Below, piece by piece: positions 9,960 to 21,072 of a stretch of 64,000 nucleotides of DNA. Both the position numbers and the translations under genes were made by a program. The stretch lies in the NCBI GenBank assembly GCA_016758905.1, contig JAEPQZ010000014.1, positions 124,001 to 188,000 on the forward strand, in the 5' to 3' direction. How positions within the stretch are numbered: the first letter of the stretch is position 1; each line of letters begins with the position of its first letter. Source of the stretch: Umbelopsis isabellina. Lineage: Eukaryota; Mucoromycota; Umbelopsidomycetes; Umbelopsidales; Umbelopsidaceae. A model generated the notes under the pieces. It was not told the DNA's origin. It did no database searches and worked only from the letters and a program-made list of their open reading frames with translations.

Positions 9960-11221
9960 ATGTCCCTACAACAAATCGAAAATCAGCCTTTCTTAACTTT
10001 CTTGTCCGGTGTTCTGGATTCACACTTCTTTTCCAAAGGACATTCCGAGCCATTGCGACTCCTCGAAGTCGGATGCGGGTAAGTTCACGAATTGTGTATA
10101 ACTGGGAAGGTACTCCTACAAACTGATGACTTTTATTAGAGCGGGCCACTTGACAAGACTCATCAGCTCGCACTATGGTTCAAAAATCCACATAACGGGT
10201 TTGGATTCTAGCTCGGTTATAATCGCCGAAGCCAAGAGACTTAGTGAGGGTTTAGTGGACGATGGCTCGTTACAGTTCGTCGAAGCGGACTTCAACTCAT
10301 TCTCCAGTCCTGAGCCGTTCGACGTGGTTCTATTTACCAAATCTTTCCATCACTGCTTACCTTTGGACAAGGTAAATGTAAATGTTCTCCTCAAGATGTT
10401 TGAATGATTGTTACTGAAAGATACATTTGACTGTTCGCTAGGCTGCTCGAAATGTTCGTACGCTGCTGAAGAACCATGGTCTGATGGTGGCGGAGGAAAT
10501 CATTCGAGATGCTCCCCATGAAACGAGCGCAAGATGGTTCTTTGAACGTGTGGACTTACTTACCGCTGCAAATCTGATAGATTCTGAAGACGCTGGATAT
10601 GGTAGTCATAGTCATAAGCCAAGCAATCTTCAAGCGGATAAGGAATCGCGTACTCATGGAAACTATGCTCTTGGTCATGGCAGCCATGATCAGGCTCAAT
10701 ACCATAGCCAACACAACCATAACCAAAGTCAAGAGGCTACAGTTCAAGGCACAAATCAAGCTCATAGCCATGGCCATGGGCATGGTCATGGTCACGATCA
10801 TGGCCATAGCCATAGCCATAATCCAGCAGCATTAAATGAACGAATTTCAAAGTTTTTGGATCATAAACTTGATCCTCTCGATCGCTGGCAAGCATTTATG
10901 CCCAAGAATGGCGGTTTAGCCGAGAAGCAGGAATTAATTGATACCATCGTCAACGAATTCGGCACAGAGCACACTCGCATCACGGACACGCTACCGTTCC
11001 TGTATCACTTCATAGTCTTTGCCGGGTAAGTTTCTTGTTATTTTACCCCCCCCCCCAATCCACCTCACTGTCTAACGCCATTTTGGATGCTACTTAGCTT
11101 GAAAAACAATGACGCTGGTCATGCTGCTCTAGCTACGTTCATGATTCAGGAAGAAAGGGCCGTGAGACAAGGAGAAGTCCGCCCCACTGGTTTAACAATC
11201 GTAGCAGAGAAAATTGAGTAA
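9960..11221 (+). CDS. SAM-dependent class I methyltransferase with histidine-rich insert
   Basis: Four exons, join(9960..10078, 10140..10371, 10442..11025, 11098..11221), 352 residues. The Rossmann SAM-binding motif LLEVGCGAGH spans the first intron; motif II ITGLDSS, acidic VEADF and FTKSFHHCLP (the usual LHH position) follow. After the core comes an insert of about 70 residues very rich in His, Gly and Ser, with alternating HGHGHGHD and HSHSH runs, before the DRWQAF block. Such runs resemble metal-binding loops of zinc and nickel proteins, so metal binding or sensing is possible but inferred. An in-frame ATG at 9915 would add a hydrophobic, signal-like 15 residues; I prefer 9960 because the SAM fold starts right after it and the upstream stretch is a typical pyrimidine-rich leader. 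Intron 3 contains a run of about 13 C. Substrate unknown. Confidence 0.8.
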
Positions 11222-11489
11222 TTGCTGAAAAAGATGTATCAACCATTTTATCTGATCTTATCGATCCTATCTACTATTATGAATCAAATTTCTCATTTTG
11301 ATGATCCTGTATGGATATTTATAGCAATAAAACTTGCAAAATCAGTACAATTCTTTTTAGTGTATATGAAGACTAAAGGAATTACCTCGTTGAGACCAAA
11401 GAGTTGTGACTGCTAGTTCTCGAAAATATTTATTTCATTTTTTTGTTGTGGCCTCCGAGCTTTTCCGTTCCCAAGCTTTCCTTATCGCA

Positions 11490-13040
11490 ATGACTGAATC
11501 TATAGAAACGCTCAAACCTACAGAAGTCATACTGAACTCTGTTAAAAACAAAGGGATGCGCAAATCTGTTTATATTGCCGCCACAATGGCTGCAGTAGGA
11601 GGGGTAAGCTAGCCATTATCATTTTTTGGTCATTTTTGGGTTATTATGCCCTGCATCTTTTACTGATCCAATGTTTAGTTTGTATGTGGTTACGATACCG
11701 GTGCTGTGTCAGGAATCTTGGTTATGCCTACATTCCAAGCTTCCTTCCCTGAGTTCGAAGACGAGACACAATTCGTATATCTTGAGGGTCTCCTGGTGGC
11801 TTTCATGTTGATGACTGCTGCTCTCGGTGCTTTCTTGTCTGGTCCTATTTGCGACAAAATTGGTCGTAAGAGATCTATTATCTTGGGTTCTTACATCTTT
11901 GCTCTCGGTATCCTCTTCGAAATCATTGGCTTCAAGTTTGGACTTTTGCTTACTGGCCGCCTGGTTGCTGGCTTTGGCAATGGTCTGATGACCAACGCAG
12001 TTCCTCTTTACCACTCTGAAATCGCTCCTCCGGATATTCGTGGTCGTCTGGTCAGCTTGTTCACCCTTATGAGCACCTTTGGTCAGGTTGTTGGCTACTT
12101 TGTTACTTTCGGTACTAGTTACGTTGACAACGCTTGGGGCTGGCGTGGACCCTGGTTGATTCAGTTGGTCGTTTGCGTTATTCTCGGTACTTCTGTTTTC
12201 TTCCTTCCATATTCTCCTCGCTGGCTCATCGATCAAGGAAGAGAAGGAGAAGGTCTTGCTGTCATTTGTGAACTTCAAGAAGCCCCTGCTGATGACCCTG
12301 GAGTAAAAGCAGAGTACAATGAAATCAAAGCTGAATTGGATCTCGAGAAATCCATGGGCAAGCGTACCTATACCGAGTTGTTCTCCAAGGCTAACCGCAA
12401 GAGAACCTATATTGCTTTCTTCATTGCTATTGCTACCTCCTTCACAGGTATTGACGCTATTCTCTACTACGGACCCTCCATCTTCATGGATGCCGGCCTC
12501 AATGATGTTTCTAGTTCCATCGCTGCTACTGGCGCCACTGGTATTGTGTCCCTCATCGCTTCCTTTGTCAGCTTGTTGATCATTGACAAGCTCGGTCGCA
12601 AGTTCCTTTTCATCTTGGGTTCCGTCGTCATGGGTATCAGTATGTTTATTACTGGTGCTATGTTCCAAGTCTATGCTTACATCGATGCCGATTCTGGCTC
12701 TGTGGTCATGACCAACATCTATGCTCGTAATGCTATCATGGCGTTTATCTTCATCTTCATGGCTGCTTTCTCTCTAACTTGGGGCGTTGCTTCCTATGTC
12801 TACCCCGCCGAGATCTTCAACATGCGCTGCCGTGCTAAGGGTCTTGGCTTAACCTATGGCCTGAACTGGGCATTCTCTATCTTGATCACTTATGTCATGC
12901 CCTTGTTCATGGCCACTACCCTCTCTGGATCTTACTTCTTCTTTGGAGCCTGCTGTGCTGTCATGACAGTGGTCATTTTCTTTATCCCGGAAACTCGCAA
13001 CCGAACTTTGGAATCCATGGAAGAGATCTTCCATGAGTAA
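11490..13040 (+). CDS. MFS sugar transporter (hexose/STP type)
   Basis: Two exons, join(11490..11603, 11679..13040), 491 residues. This is a plasma-membrane proton-sugar symporter or facilitator of the major facilitator superfamily, sugar porter family. Family marks are FVCGYDTGAVSGIL in the first helix, DKIGRKRS and DKLGRK loop motifs, RLVAGFGNG, the SPRWLIDQGR loop (PESPR equivalent) and the closing PETRNRTLESMEEIF. About twelve hydrophobic segments are evident. The first intron splits the protein just before the first helix glycine motif. The stop sits inside GAGTAAGTAT, which also resembles a splice donor, so a short alternative C-terminal exon after the acceptor near 13104 cannot be excluded. 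Substrate unknown. Confidence 0.92.
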
Positions 13041-13855
13041 GTATGTCTTAATTTTTATTTTACCTCCCACTCCTTCTCCATACACCTCCTCCACTTTCTT
13101 CAGAGAACCATGCATGCATACCTTACTCCTCGGAGTAAGCTTGCGCTTGCTTCTCTATTATTTCACTACAAATGACTATAAAACCAGGCAATAGGGGTGC
13201 TGCAAACTTCCGCTTATGCGATAGTTCTGCTGGCTGAGATCATACCCTTTGGACCAGATCAATTTAATGATTGCGTTGGGAAACTGCCCGGTTTTTTTGG
13301 TTGTTTATCTTCTATTTACTCTTCTTTTTTCTCCATCCTCCTTTCATTCTCTTTCATTTCTTCGATATGGCCTAGCCCGCTCCGCTTGTGATATGTCCAT
13401 AGTGATATGTTGGGTTGACTGGTTGTTGCTCAAAAGGCAGTCCCAGTGGGTCCAGCTTGTGTGGGAAGACCCTCACAAATTCCACTTGGACAAAAAGTCA
13501 CTAGGCTGGGTGGGCTGAACGAGAAATGAGCGCAGCATGTGAGACCAGAGGGAAGAGTAGATGAGTGGATACCGTTAATTTTTTTTCTGAGCCAAGTTGG
13601 TGAGCTGATGTCTATATGTTGTCTGCTGACTCATGTCTGAGAATCTGAGTGTTACTATGAGAATGCAACCTTATGAGTGCAAAATGCGTAATGATGTTTT
13701 GAGCCAGTGTTTGCTTATTTGGAGTCCAGTTTTTTGTTTTCCTGTGATTTTTTTTCTAACTAAACCTATAACCTAACCTCCTCACTTCTCCTAAGCTTTC
13801 ACTCATTATCTGCAACCTCTGCAGTCAATAAAATTGTTATTCCCTCCTTTACTGT
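13041..13855. other. Intergenic, no gene
   Basis: 3' flank of the transporter and 5' flank of the next gene. Contains T- and C-rich tracts around 13290-13370 and 13740-13800. The ORFs here are short and uncharacteristic. No RNA gene or repeat recognised. Confidence 0.5.
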
Positions 13856-15137
13856 ATGGAGCAATCATCCCAACAAGGAAAATCTCGTAGCTCGGTGCAA
13901 ATGTATGTGCCCAAACATAAACGAGCTGACGCCGAAGCTCAATCACCGACTCCCAATCGCGACGATCCAGCCACGCCTCAGTCTCCTGAGGTGTCCAAAT
14001 CCTCTGCAAGAAGAGGTCGGGGCAAATTCCAGGCTCCCTCAGATGCTGAGGATGTGCAATCGTCTAAACCTGGCCGCGACATAGACCAAACGGCATTGAG
14101 AATAGACGACCAAAGAAGAGCGTCTCGAAGCAGCAAACATAAATCCATGCCTGTTACAGAACGCACTCCTGATCCTAGTGATAGAAGGCGCTCAAGAGTG
14201 ATGCACGACGACTATCGCTCATCTATCAGCGATGTGGACAAGCTGGGGGATTCCATGGCCAATTTATCAACTGGGCCATATGAAGGAAGTGATGATGGAA
14301 AACGTGAGGAGTGGGAAGATTTGCTTAAGGAATACGATCATTATGAAACTCCAGAGCACGATCCACCGAGAACTACTTTGCGAAAGAAGAGATTGTCTAG
14401 CCATATTGATCTGTTCAGTGCTCCAGCAGCCGAGGCTCCAATTGCGGAAGAACCAACCACTGTCTTGGATTGTTATGATTTCCCGTCTGCATTCAAAACG
14501 CATCATTTGCATGATATCTTTCGCGAGTATGAGAATTTGCGCGGTGGATACAGAATAAAATGGCTAGAGGACACTCGAGCGCTCATCATTTTTGAGCACC
14601 CCTCAACAGGTAAATATGGCTTGGGTCTCAGCGTGTTTCAAATGGTGTTTTTTTGCTACAAAGCATCTATGCTAACTAACGAATCTTTTTTGAAAGCCAA
14701 AAAAGCCTATATAGATAATGTTAGTAATCCTCTGGCCAAGATCCGTCCATATAGTGGACCCATGAATTCGTTGAGATGTAAGTGATAAGGACCAAACGGC
14801 AGCACTTTCAAAAGAAATTGCTTTGTTTCCGGCTGCCAATTGATTCATCGCGATCTAGCTACATCTCAAGGTACTGTGCCGCGACGACCAGCCACTACTG
14901 ACATGGTGGCAAGAAGATTGGTTCACGGCGCTTTAGGAGTACGAGCTCCTTCTCGATCCAAAGAACAACGTCAAGCAGAAAAGGATGTTTTGAAGTCTGC
15001 TAGAGGTGAGTATCTTGGTAAACGCAGCCAGCAGAATATACCAAACTAATCGAGATTTTGATTCAGATGAACAAAAGGCAAAGAAGCAGCAGGAATCACA
15101 GCGGGCTAATCAAGTTTCTGCTGCATTTGATGAATAA
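13856..15137 (+). CDS. R3HCC1L-like protein (C-terminal RRM-like region)
   Basis: Four exons, join(13856..14609, 14697..14777, 14859..15005, 15067..15137), 350 residues. The first 200 residues are disordered, charged and Ser/Arg-rich (ARRGRGKFQ and similar). From about residue 200 the sequence matches the conserved C-terminal block of animal R3HCC1/R3HCC1L: LDCYDFPSAFKTHHL, IKWLEDTRALIIFEHPSTA, KIRPYSGP, then MVARRLVHGALGVRAPSRSK. That block has an RRM-like fold; RNA binding is plausible. No R3H domain is visible. All three introns are in phase 1, and intron 1 has a clear CTAACTAAC branch point. The function in fungi is not established. Confidence 0.82.
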
Positions 15138-15332
15138 ATTGGCATTATTTTTTTTTTATTTTAATTATTTGTTTGATGATGCCAAGTGAGTTATAAATGC
15201 TGATACAAATTGGGCCGGTCTCTATGGTCTATAGCAATAGAGACAGAAGACTAGAACATGACAATGGCTGAAAAATTAGTGTGCACTGTCTACAATGCAC
15301 ACTACCGATGGTAAAATGTTTGGGTTGGACGT

Positions 15333-16447
15333 TTACTTCTCATATGCCTGCTTGACACTTTCAATAGTTTGGACAACGGTCTCTTCATACTCAATATACT
15401 TTAATCCTAGTTCTTGAACAATCTTTTCGCCATTGACCGCCTTTACTTCCGAGTATTGCCCGGGGTGTCCTTCCGCAATGACGTTTTGTCGCTCAGGATA
15501 AACGCGGCGCAATATATCGACAGTTCTTTGACTGGAGCATGTGTAAGCGGTAACTATGTAGCGCTCACCGTCGGCCTTATCTGCCTTTTCGATAGCTAGG
15601 ACATGAGCGCGGGCGACGTCGATCACATTGATGTATCCGGAACTTGGAAGCGGATCTTCATAGCTCTTAGTACCAAGATAATATTCGATGACAAACTTGG
15701 GAGTGCTCGCTGCTACCACTTCTTGTGGAGTCTTGGGAGGAGGAATAATTGGACCGTACACGTATGAAGGCAGGATAGTCGTAATAGTAAAGGCAGGTTT
15801 CTTCTCCTCTCGGAACTTCCAAACTGCTCGTTCGGCCTCAACTTTACTTGCACAATATGCTGCTCCACCTGGCAAATCCTGCTTGTTTTCGTAAGCCTCC
15901 TTGACCGCCTTAACAACACTATCATTCCAGTCTGCCTCAGTATATACATGGCCCTCAGGTTTAGGCTCAACCACGCTTGCCACACTTGACGTAACAACGA
16001 CATGTTTGACATTTTTGCCGTACTTGTGAACCGAGTTTAAGAGATTTAATGTACCTTCCACTGCTGGATTGATGACATCTCTGTATGGATCCTCCGCAAT
16101 GAAAACGACGGGGGAGGCAACATGAGCAACAGCGTCAACGTCTGCATGAATGTTCATGAGCTTGTTAGTCAACTTGGTACATACACCATTCCTCTGCTAA
16201 CCGACATACCTTTCACAGCATCGTCAAAAACACCTTCTTCTTGTAAATCGCTTGCTTCATAAATTTCAAACTTTCCCTTGCCGTACTTCTCAAAGTATTT
16301 TCGAATGTTTTCAGCCTTAGCCGCACTTCGGGACGTACCGATAACGTGATAACCGGCTTGCAAAAATTGATCTGCGACGTGGGCTCCAATGTACCCAGTG
16401 GTGCCAGTAACGAGAATGCGAGATCCAGGCTTGAGTGATGTGACCAT
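15333..16447 (-). CDS. Gre2-like NAD(P)-dependent reductase (extended SDR, DFR type)
   Basis: Two exons, complement(join(15333..16141, 16210..16447)), 348 residues. Extended short-chain dehydrogenases of this group (yeast Gre2, plant dihydroflavonol reductase) reduce aldehydes and ketones such as methylglyoxal with NADPH. The cofactor motif is TGTTGYIG near residues 15-22, the active-site YxxxK is YCASK near 171, and the HVASP segment follows the splice site. I set the acceptor at 16142 because it gives VKDVDAVAHVASP, the usual family sequence; a nearer AG would be too close to the CTAAC branch. It converges with the R3HCC1L-like gene, leaving 195 bp. Substrate inferred only by family. Confidence 0.9.
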
Positions 16448-16883
16448 GATGGTTTTAGAGTGTTACTTTTTTGCTTATGAAAGACAAGAATATCAGCATC
16501 GAGATCAACGCGTTTAAATAGCAAAGCGATTGTGACTTTGACATATAGCTAATTCGGAGAACACGGATAATTTTAGCCATTGCCGTATTTTTAATTTTGG
16601 TGGCTCAGTCGTGCAGTACTTACGTAATACTGCAAAATACTTAAGCCGACCAGCTTAATATGTCGTAAATCAATGCTAGCAATCTCAGTTTTAGGATATC
16701 TATTTTGACAGCTCCCTCTTTGTTTGGTTGCCAGCTTAGGCGATCACAATACATTAATATATATTTTTACAATTGTAGTAGGTTCTACATAATTTATGAT
16801 GAAAATGTTTGCATATTTAGGATTTACCTTGTATAACACAGCATATATGATATATCTATTTTAACTCCTACACATTAAGTGCC
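16448..16883. other. Promoter of reductase and 3' flank of EIPR1
   Basis: Both neighbours are on the minus strand, so this is the reductase promoter. A TATTTAAA-like element lies near 16510-16520 on the minus strand, about 65 bp from the start codon. AT-rich otherwise; no gene seen. Confidence 0.45.
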
Positions 16884-18335
16884 TTATATGCCCAATATCT
16901 TGAATTTTTCAGAGGTTGGTACTCTATTGATGACAACCCGGCCATCATACGATAATGAAGCAAAGACCCAGATATCAGAGTGACTCCACGCTACCGAATA
17001 AACACTGTCTTCATGTTGATCATATGCTTTTATAAATCCATCCGTAGGGCGTCTGTTAAAATGAAGGATTACATTAATCTTTTTAAATCGCCGTTGTAAC
17101 TGTTGTACTACTTGTTACCGCAGTTATCACACTGTTACCATAGTTACTTGGTTACCATAGTTACTTACTCTTTGATCTCATAACTTGAAGCGCTCTCATC
17201 GTCATCGTCGTATTCTTCACCCATATAGGATGCCGAAGAAACGGACACGGCGCTATTTAGAGTAACCAATGTATCTGAGCTCGACGATAAGATGAGTTGA
17301 TCGTGTACCGAATTGTAAGCTACGTCCCAGATCCAATGCGTATGCTTTACAATTTCCATCAAAGGACTCGATAAATTTCGAGTATCCCATATGCATAGGG
17401 TCGCATCATCTCCGCCTGTGACAATGTGATGAGGTTTGTTGTTATTATAATCGACTGCGCGAATACTAGCAGGATGTGCCCGATGCTTCTCAAATGTCGT
17501 TTTGCCGGATCGCACATCCCATCCCGCGACAGTTGATCCATACGCCGCAACAATTTCGTCGCTATGAGGGCTCCAAACCATATCTGCTATATATTTTGAC
17601 TCATCTTCAGAACTGATCTTCCATGTGGATCTGTTGCTTGCATTCTCATGCGCTGAATCCAATTCCCAAATTTGAATGTATGAGTCTGACATGGTTGCCA
17701 ATCGATTTTGCTCGCCGTGGCTAGCCCACATAGTCCTATGAAGATCAACAAAGTTAAAATCAATTGCCTCACTCTGTACTCAATTGAAGCCAAATACCCC
17801 TCATATATACCTACTTTTGGATCTGTTTGCTGGGTATCGTTGTTAAAAGAGTCAAGTCTTCAGAAGAAGAATCAGGTCGCGGCGATAACATTTGATCTAC
17901 GCTTTCAACCGACTCCTTTTTCCACAAAGCCGACGTCTTTTCACCATCTTTCGCTTTTGTCAGCCTTTTATCGTTATTTCAACCCAAGGCATTGGTACAA
18001 ACTTACCGTTGTCAGTGAAGGTCGTCACGAAATAGTGTTGATTGAATGGACATGCTGCAATGTCCCAAATCTCGTGTGGATGGTGGTACAGCGTTGGCCG
18101 GGCGGTGAATGTGGAGTCATCAAATGTCAACAAGTGCACATAATTCTCGCCGTTTGGTGCTGCTGTGCCAGCAAGGAATTCGCTAGAGTCGGAATCGTTA
18201 TAGACGCTTGTTAAACAACGTGCCTAAATTGGGAGGTATTAATTAAAAAGCATTCACCTGGTGATTCAGTCTTACTGCTCACTGTACCTGCTGACGCAGA
18301 CCATATACGCAGGAGTTTTCGTCTCTATCGTTCAT
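16884..18335 (-). CDS. EIPR1: EARP/GARP-interacting WD40 protein EIPR1 (TSSC1)
   Basis: Five exons, complement(join(16884..17052, 17169..17735, 17815..17953, 18007..18223, 18288..18335)), 379 residues (human EIPR1 387). EIPR1 binds the EARP and GARP tethering complexes that return vesicles to the trans-Golgi and recycling endosomes. Seven-bladed WD40 propeller marks: VYGLRQQARCLT at the start, [51 protein letters not shown], and the closing [12 protein letters not shown] ... [16 protein letters not shown]. An acidic EEYDDDDES loop precedes the last blade, as in animals. All five exons join in frame. The last intron (17053-17168) is made largely of 17-bp repeats next to its donor. Confidence 0.9.
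17114..17168 (+). repeat. 17-bp tandem repeats inside EIPR1 intron 4, reaching the splice donor
   Basis: GTTACCATAGTTACTT occurs at 17134 and again at 17151, head to tail, with a degenerate third copy (GTTACCGCAGTTATCAC) from 17114. On the minus (transcribed) strand the repeats begin with the 5' splice site itself (GTAAGTAAC). Confidence 0.85.
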
Positions 18336-18532
18336 GCCTGTTCACCCGATTACCAAGGAAGCATTGGCTATTTACGAGAGTATATATCTGACAAATAACA
18401 GGTACCACAAACGTGTATTCCAACGCCGACCTCAAGGTTACGTGACGGCAGTTGCTATTACGCGTCTATTAAAATTTTGTCAGATAATCAACACAGAGCT
18501 ATTACGCATGGTCTTATAATATAGATCTGGGG

Positions 18533-20030
18533 TCAATGAGAATATAGCGGCAGAACCGTTTCAATATAAGATATGTAATCAATGTATGATTCAGTATATA
18601 AAACGCAAAGTCTACGTATAGCGAGGGGTAAACGCCATTGGTCCAAACGCTCGCAAAGATCTTTCGATATCTGTTTTGGCGGAACCATGGCTATTGGTGT
18701 TCGTGATTTCTGCGGTAAGCTCTTTCCTCGAATTCTGTTTTTCCCATTCTGTGCCGTAACGATAAGCTTTGACGACTTCAGCAAATTAATCCCTTGCTTT
18801 CGTGCAATCTCTAATTCATCCTTGGTTGGTTTGAAAGCTGTATTTTTATCATTGACAGTTTCTGCGCCATAAACGAACCCGTTGGCTACTTCTGTTTGAT
18901 CAAAAGTACGGGCAAAAGAAAATCCAAGAGGTACGTAGAGCATACCATGACGATAAAAGTTGGCTAATGCAGCGAATGCAGTTGTTTCTTGCCCATCTTG
19001 CCGACTCGAGCTAGAGAAGAAGATACCTGTGAATTTTCCAGATAGCGCGCGAGATGACAATAATCGACTGGTATCATCCAAAAACGCCTTGACCTGCACA
19101 GGCATAGAACCAAATCGAATTGGTATTCCCCATAAGATACCGTCAGCTTTTTTCAGCTTGTCGACAGTGATGTTGGGTACGTTCTTCCAAGGTAGAACAT
19201 TTAAAGGGAGGATGTCACTTGCAAAATTATCTGGAATTTGAAACATCTTTACTTTAGCACCTTGCGACTCCAAACCTGTTTGCACCTCCTTCGCAACTGT
19301 GTAAACTAGAAAAGGGAAGTGATCAATAAATCTTTTGTATCATTTAAAAATTTCGTCCACACCACATACTATGATCAGAAACTGAATAGTAGACAATATA
19401 TATCAAAATGCTTGCGGTTGTTGTTGTCATCGTCAGCTTTCGAGCTGCTTGTTCCTCGCTTTCAGACTTCTTCCCGCTAGGTGCGTGGAATTTTCTAGGG
19501 TCATGCTTGGTAATATTGTCTTCAGATGCGCTTTTATGATACCATTCTGCTGCAAATTCTAGGTTTTTCTTCACACCGGTACCGGTATAATACATGTACC
19601 CAAGTTTCCGCTGTGCAGACGTGCTGCCTCTTTCTGCAGCCCTTGTAAACCATTTGATAGCTCCTTTATAGTTATTGGAGTCGTAACAAAGCTCGCCTAC
19701 ATGACATTGCGCTTGAACATTCTCGCCTTTAGCTGCTGCCTTGAAGCTCTGAACACTCTTCTGGTAGTTCCACTCTACCGAACGATGATAATATGCTAGT
19801 CTCAGGTGTGCCTTTGCGCTTCCCTTTGAAGCTGCCTTCTTCCACCAAAATTTAGCTTGTTTATAATCTTTTTGCAACGAATATTCATCTCCGAGTTCAA
19901 CAAGGTCTTGTGCTTCTTCGTCGAGGTATGTATGATCATTGACTACGACATCCTCTAATAAGTCCAAGATTGAATTTGTATCTTCGTGTGGTTTGAAAGT
20001 CGCAGTATCATAGGCGTTTGGCTTTTGCAT
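18533..20030 (-). CDS. Sel1-repeat/WrbA flavodoxin fusion, copy A (frameshifted end)
   Basis: Two exons, complement(join(18533..19305, 19370..20030)), 477 residues as read. Residues about 30-185 are Sel1-like TPR repeats (AHLRLAYYH, AQCHVGELCYD, AQRKLGYMYYTGTGV), which usually scaffold protein contacts. From about 205 the chain becomes a WrbA-type flavodoxin, IYIVYYSVSDH then IYTVAKEVQ after splicing, with GILWGIPIRFGSMP and SSSSRQDGQETTA; WrbA enzymes bind FMN and reduce quinones with NAD(P)H. Compared with copy B (46140-47580), one base is missing near 18783-18786, so the last 90 or so residues are read in another frame and lose the AEVVKAYRYG helix. The alternative frame still resembles copy B, so the shift is recent or a sequencing error. 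The start is the ATG at 20030. Confidence 0.85.
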
Positions 20031-20355
20031 TAGCAGTTTCGATTCAAGTTGTAGCGTTACGGCTGGTATTAATGTACACAAAAATTAGGAAATACAGATA
20101 TATATTGGAATTCGTGAAGGAGTAGATAACAACAGATTCCAACAGAGTACTTAATTATATCTAAAGTTTTGTACCCGGATGTACAAAAATCGAATTTGTG
20201 AACGGCGGCTTGCCTTTAAAGTATCTACTCAGCCCTCTATAGTTACACGCCATATGATAAATGTAATATCAGTCAACATTAGTCTAATGGAGCGCTGTGG
20301 TGGTAATAGTGAACTTGATAAACATTGCAAGATAGCTTTTGCTTGGTGCTTAGAC
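18533..20355 (-). repeat. Inverted duplication, left copy
   Basis: This stretch matches 45800-47580 in opposite orientation. Similarity covers the gene body and about 320 bp upstream; 20210-20260, for example, is the reverse complement of about 45915-45965 with few changes. It fades at the 3' end, after the coding region. Confidence 0.85.
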
Positions 20356-20898
20356 CAATAACAAGAAATTGTCACTTTCTACTCAAGAAAATCTTCTGAC
20401 TGACAATCAAAACACTGAGCGAAGGTATGTATTAAACAGCGTTCTTATCATGCTTTTGACATTGTAGATAATTTCAATTAGTTCTCTCATTAAAATAAAG
20501 CCTTTTAAGCAATAAGGAGCCAGGGAACATTAACAAACCGTTTTTGTTAGTGTTTTTTGATTATAATTAGTTTGTGGAATTAAGGCTATTTGTTCTGGCT
20601 TTGTGCGTAGGATACAATTTACTGAAGCAGAATTTTTTTCTATTGATATATCTTATTGTGCTATAGAAATAAATATGAAGATATCATACTATTAGTACAT
20701 TAGTATCTCATCTTACATAGTGATACATTCATCTCGTGAGTCATTTGCAGAGAATGGCCAATCCGTTTATCATTTACAACTCTTTAAAAATGCCTATCTT
20801 GCATTTATTAAAACAATGGAACAAAACTCTCTAGCTTGAGAAGCCATTGCTACATCTTAATGAGGCTATTATTACAAGGCACATCTTCACTGATTAAT
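20356..20898. other. AT-rich intergenic, no gene
   Basis: Very AT-rich sequence between the start of copy A and the small secreted-peptide gene. No ORF of note, repeat or RNA gene recognised. Confidence 0.5.
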
Positions 20899-21072
20899 CT
20901 AATCTTCCTCCACAGGTACACCAATTGGAAGGTCTTGAAGGTATTCCCCATCTACTGACGCGGCTAACTTATGCTTTCCGTCGCGCTTTTCTTGCCAGAC
21001 ATGGCTTAAGGATATCGGACTGCCCAGTGCCATAGTAATAATGATCGCCGAGAGTACACAGATAGTCTTCAT
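20899..21072 (-). CDS. Small secreted peptide precursor (57 aa) with dibasic site
   Basis: One exon. Residues 1-19 (MKTICVLSAIIITMALGSP) form a clear signal peptide. A Lys-Arg pair in WQEKRDGK is a possible Kex2 cleavage site and would free an acidic tail of about 28 residues ending PVEED. There is no cysteine in the mature part. I chose the ATG at 21072 and not the in-frame ATG upstream (near 21126), because a TATA box (TTTATATAA, minus strand, near 21130) sits almost on that upstream ATG. Layout resembles the small gene at 53148: MK(T/S)I start, LGxPxS at the cleavage region and KR soon after. Function unknown. Confidence 0.55.
   Translation of the reverse strand: MKTICVLSAIIITMALGSPISLSHVWQEKRDGKHKLAASVDGEYLQDLPIGVPVEED

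Noticed and set aside
11709-12668. 319-codon antisense frame in the sugar transporter
   Set aside because: Same codon-bias shadow; low-complexity composition without domains.
13038-13200. Extra C-terminal exon for the sugar transporter via the donor-like GTAAGT at the stop
   Set aside because: The added 30 residues have no family resemblance, and the chain already ends with the canonical PETRNRTLESMEEIF region.
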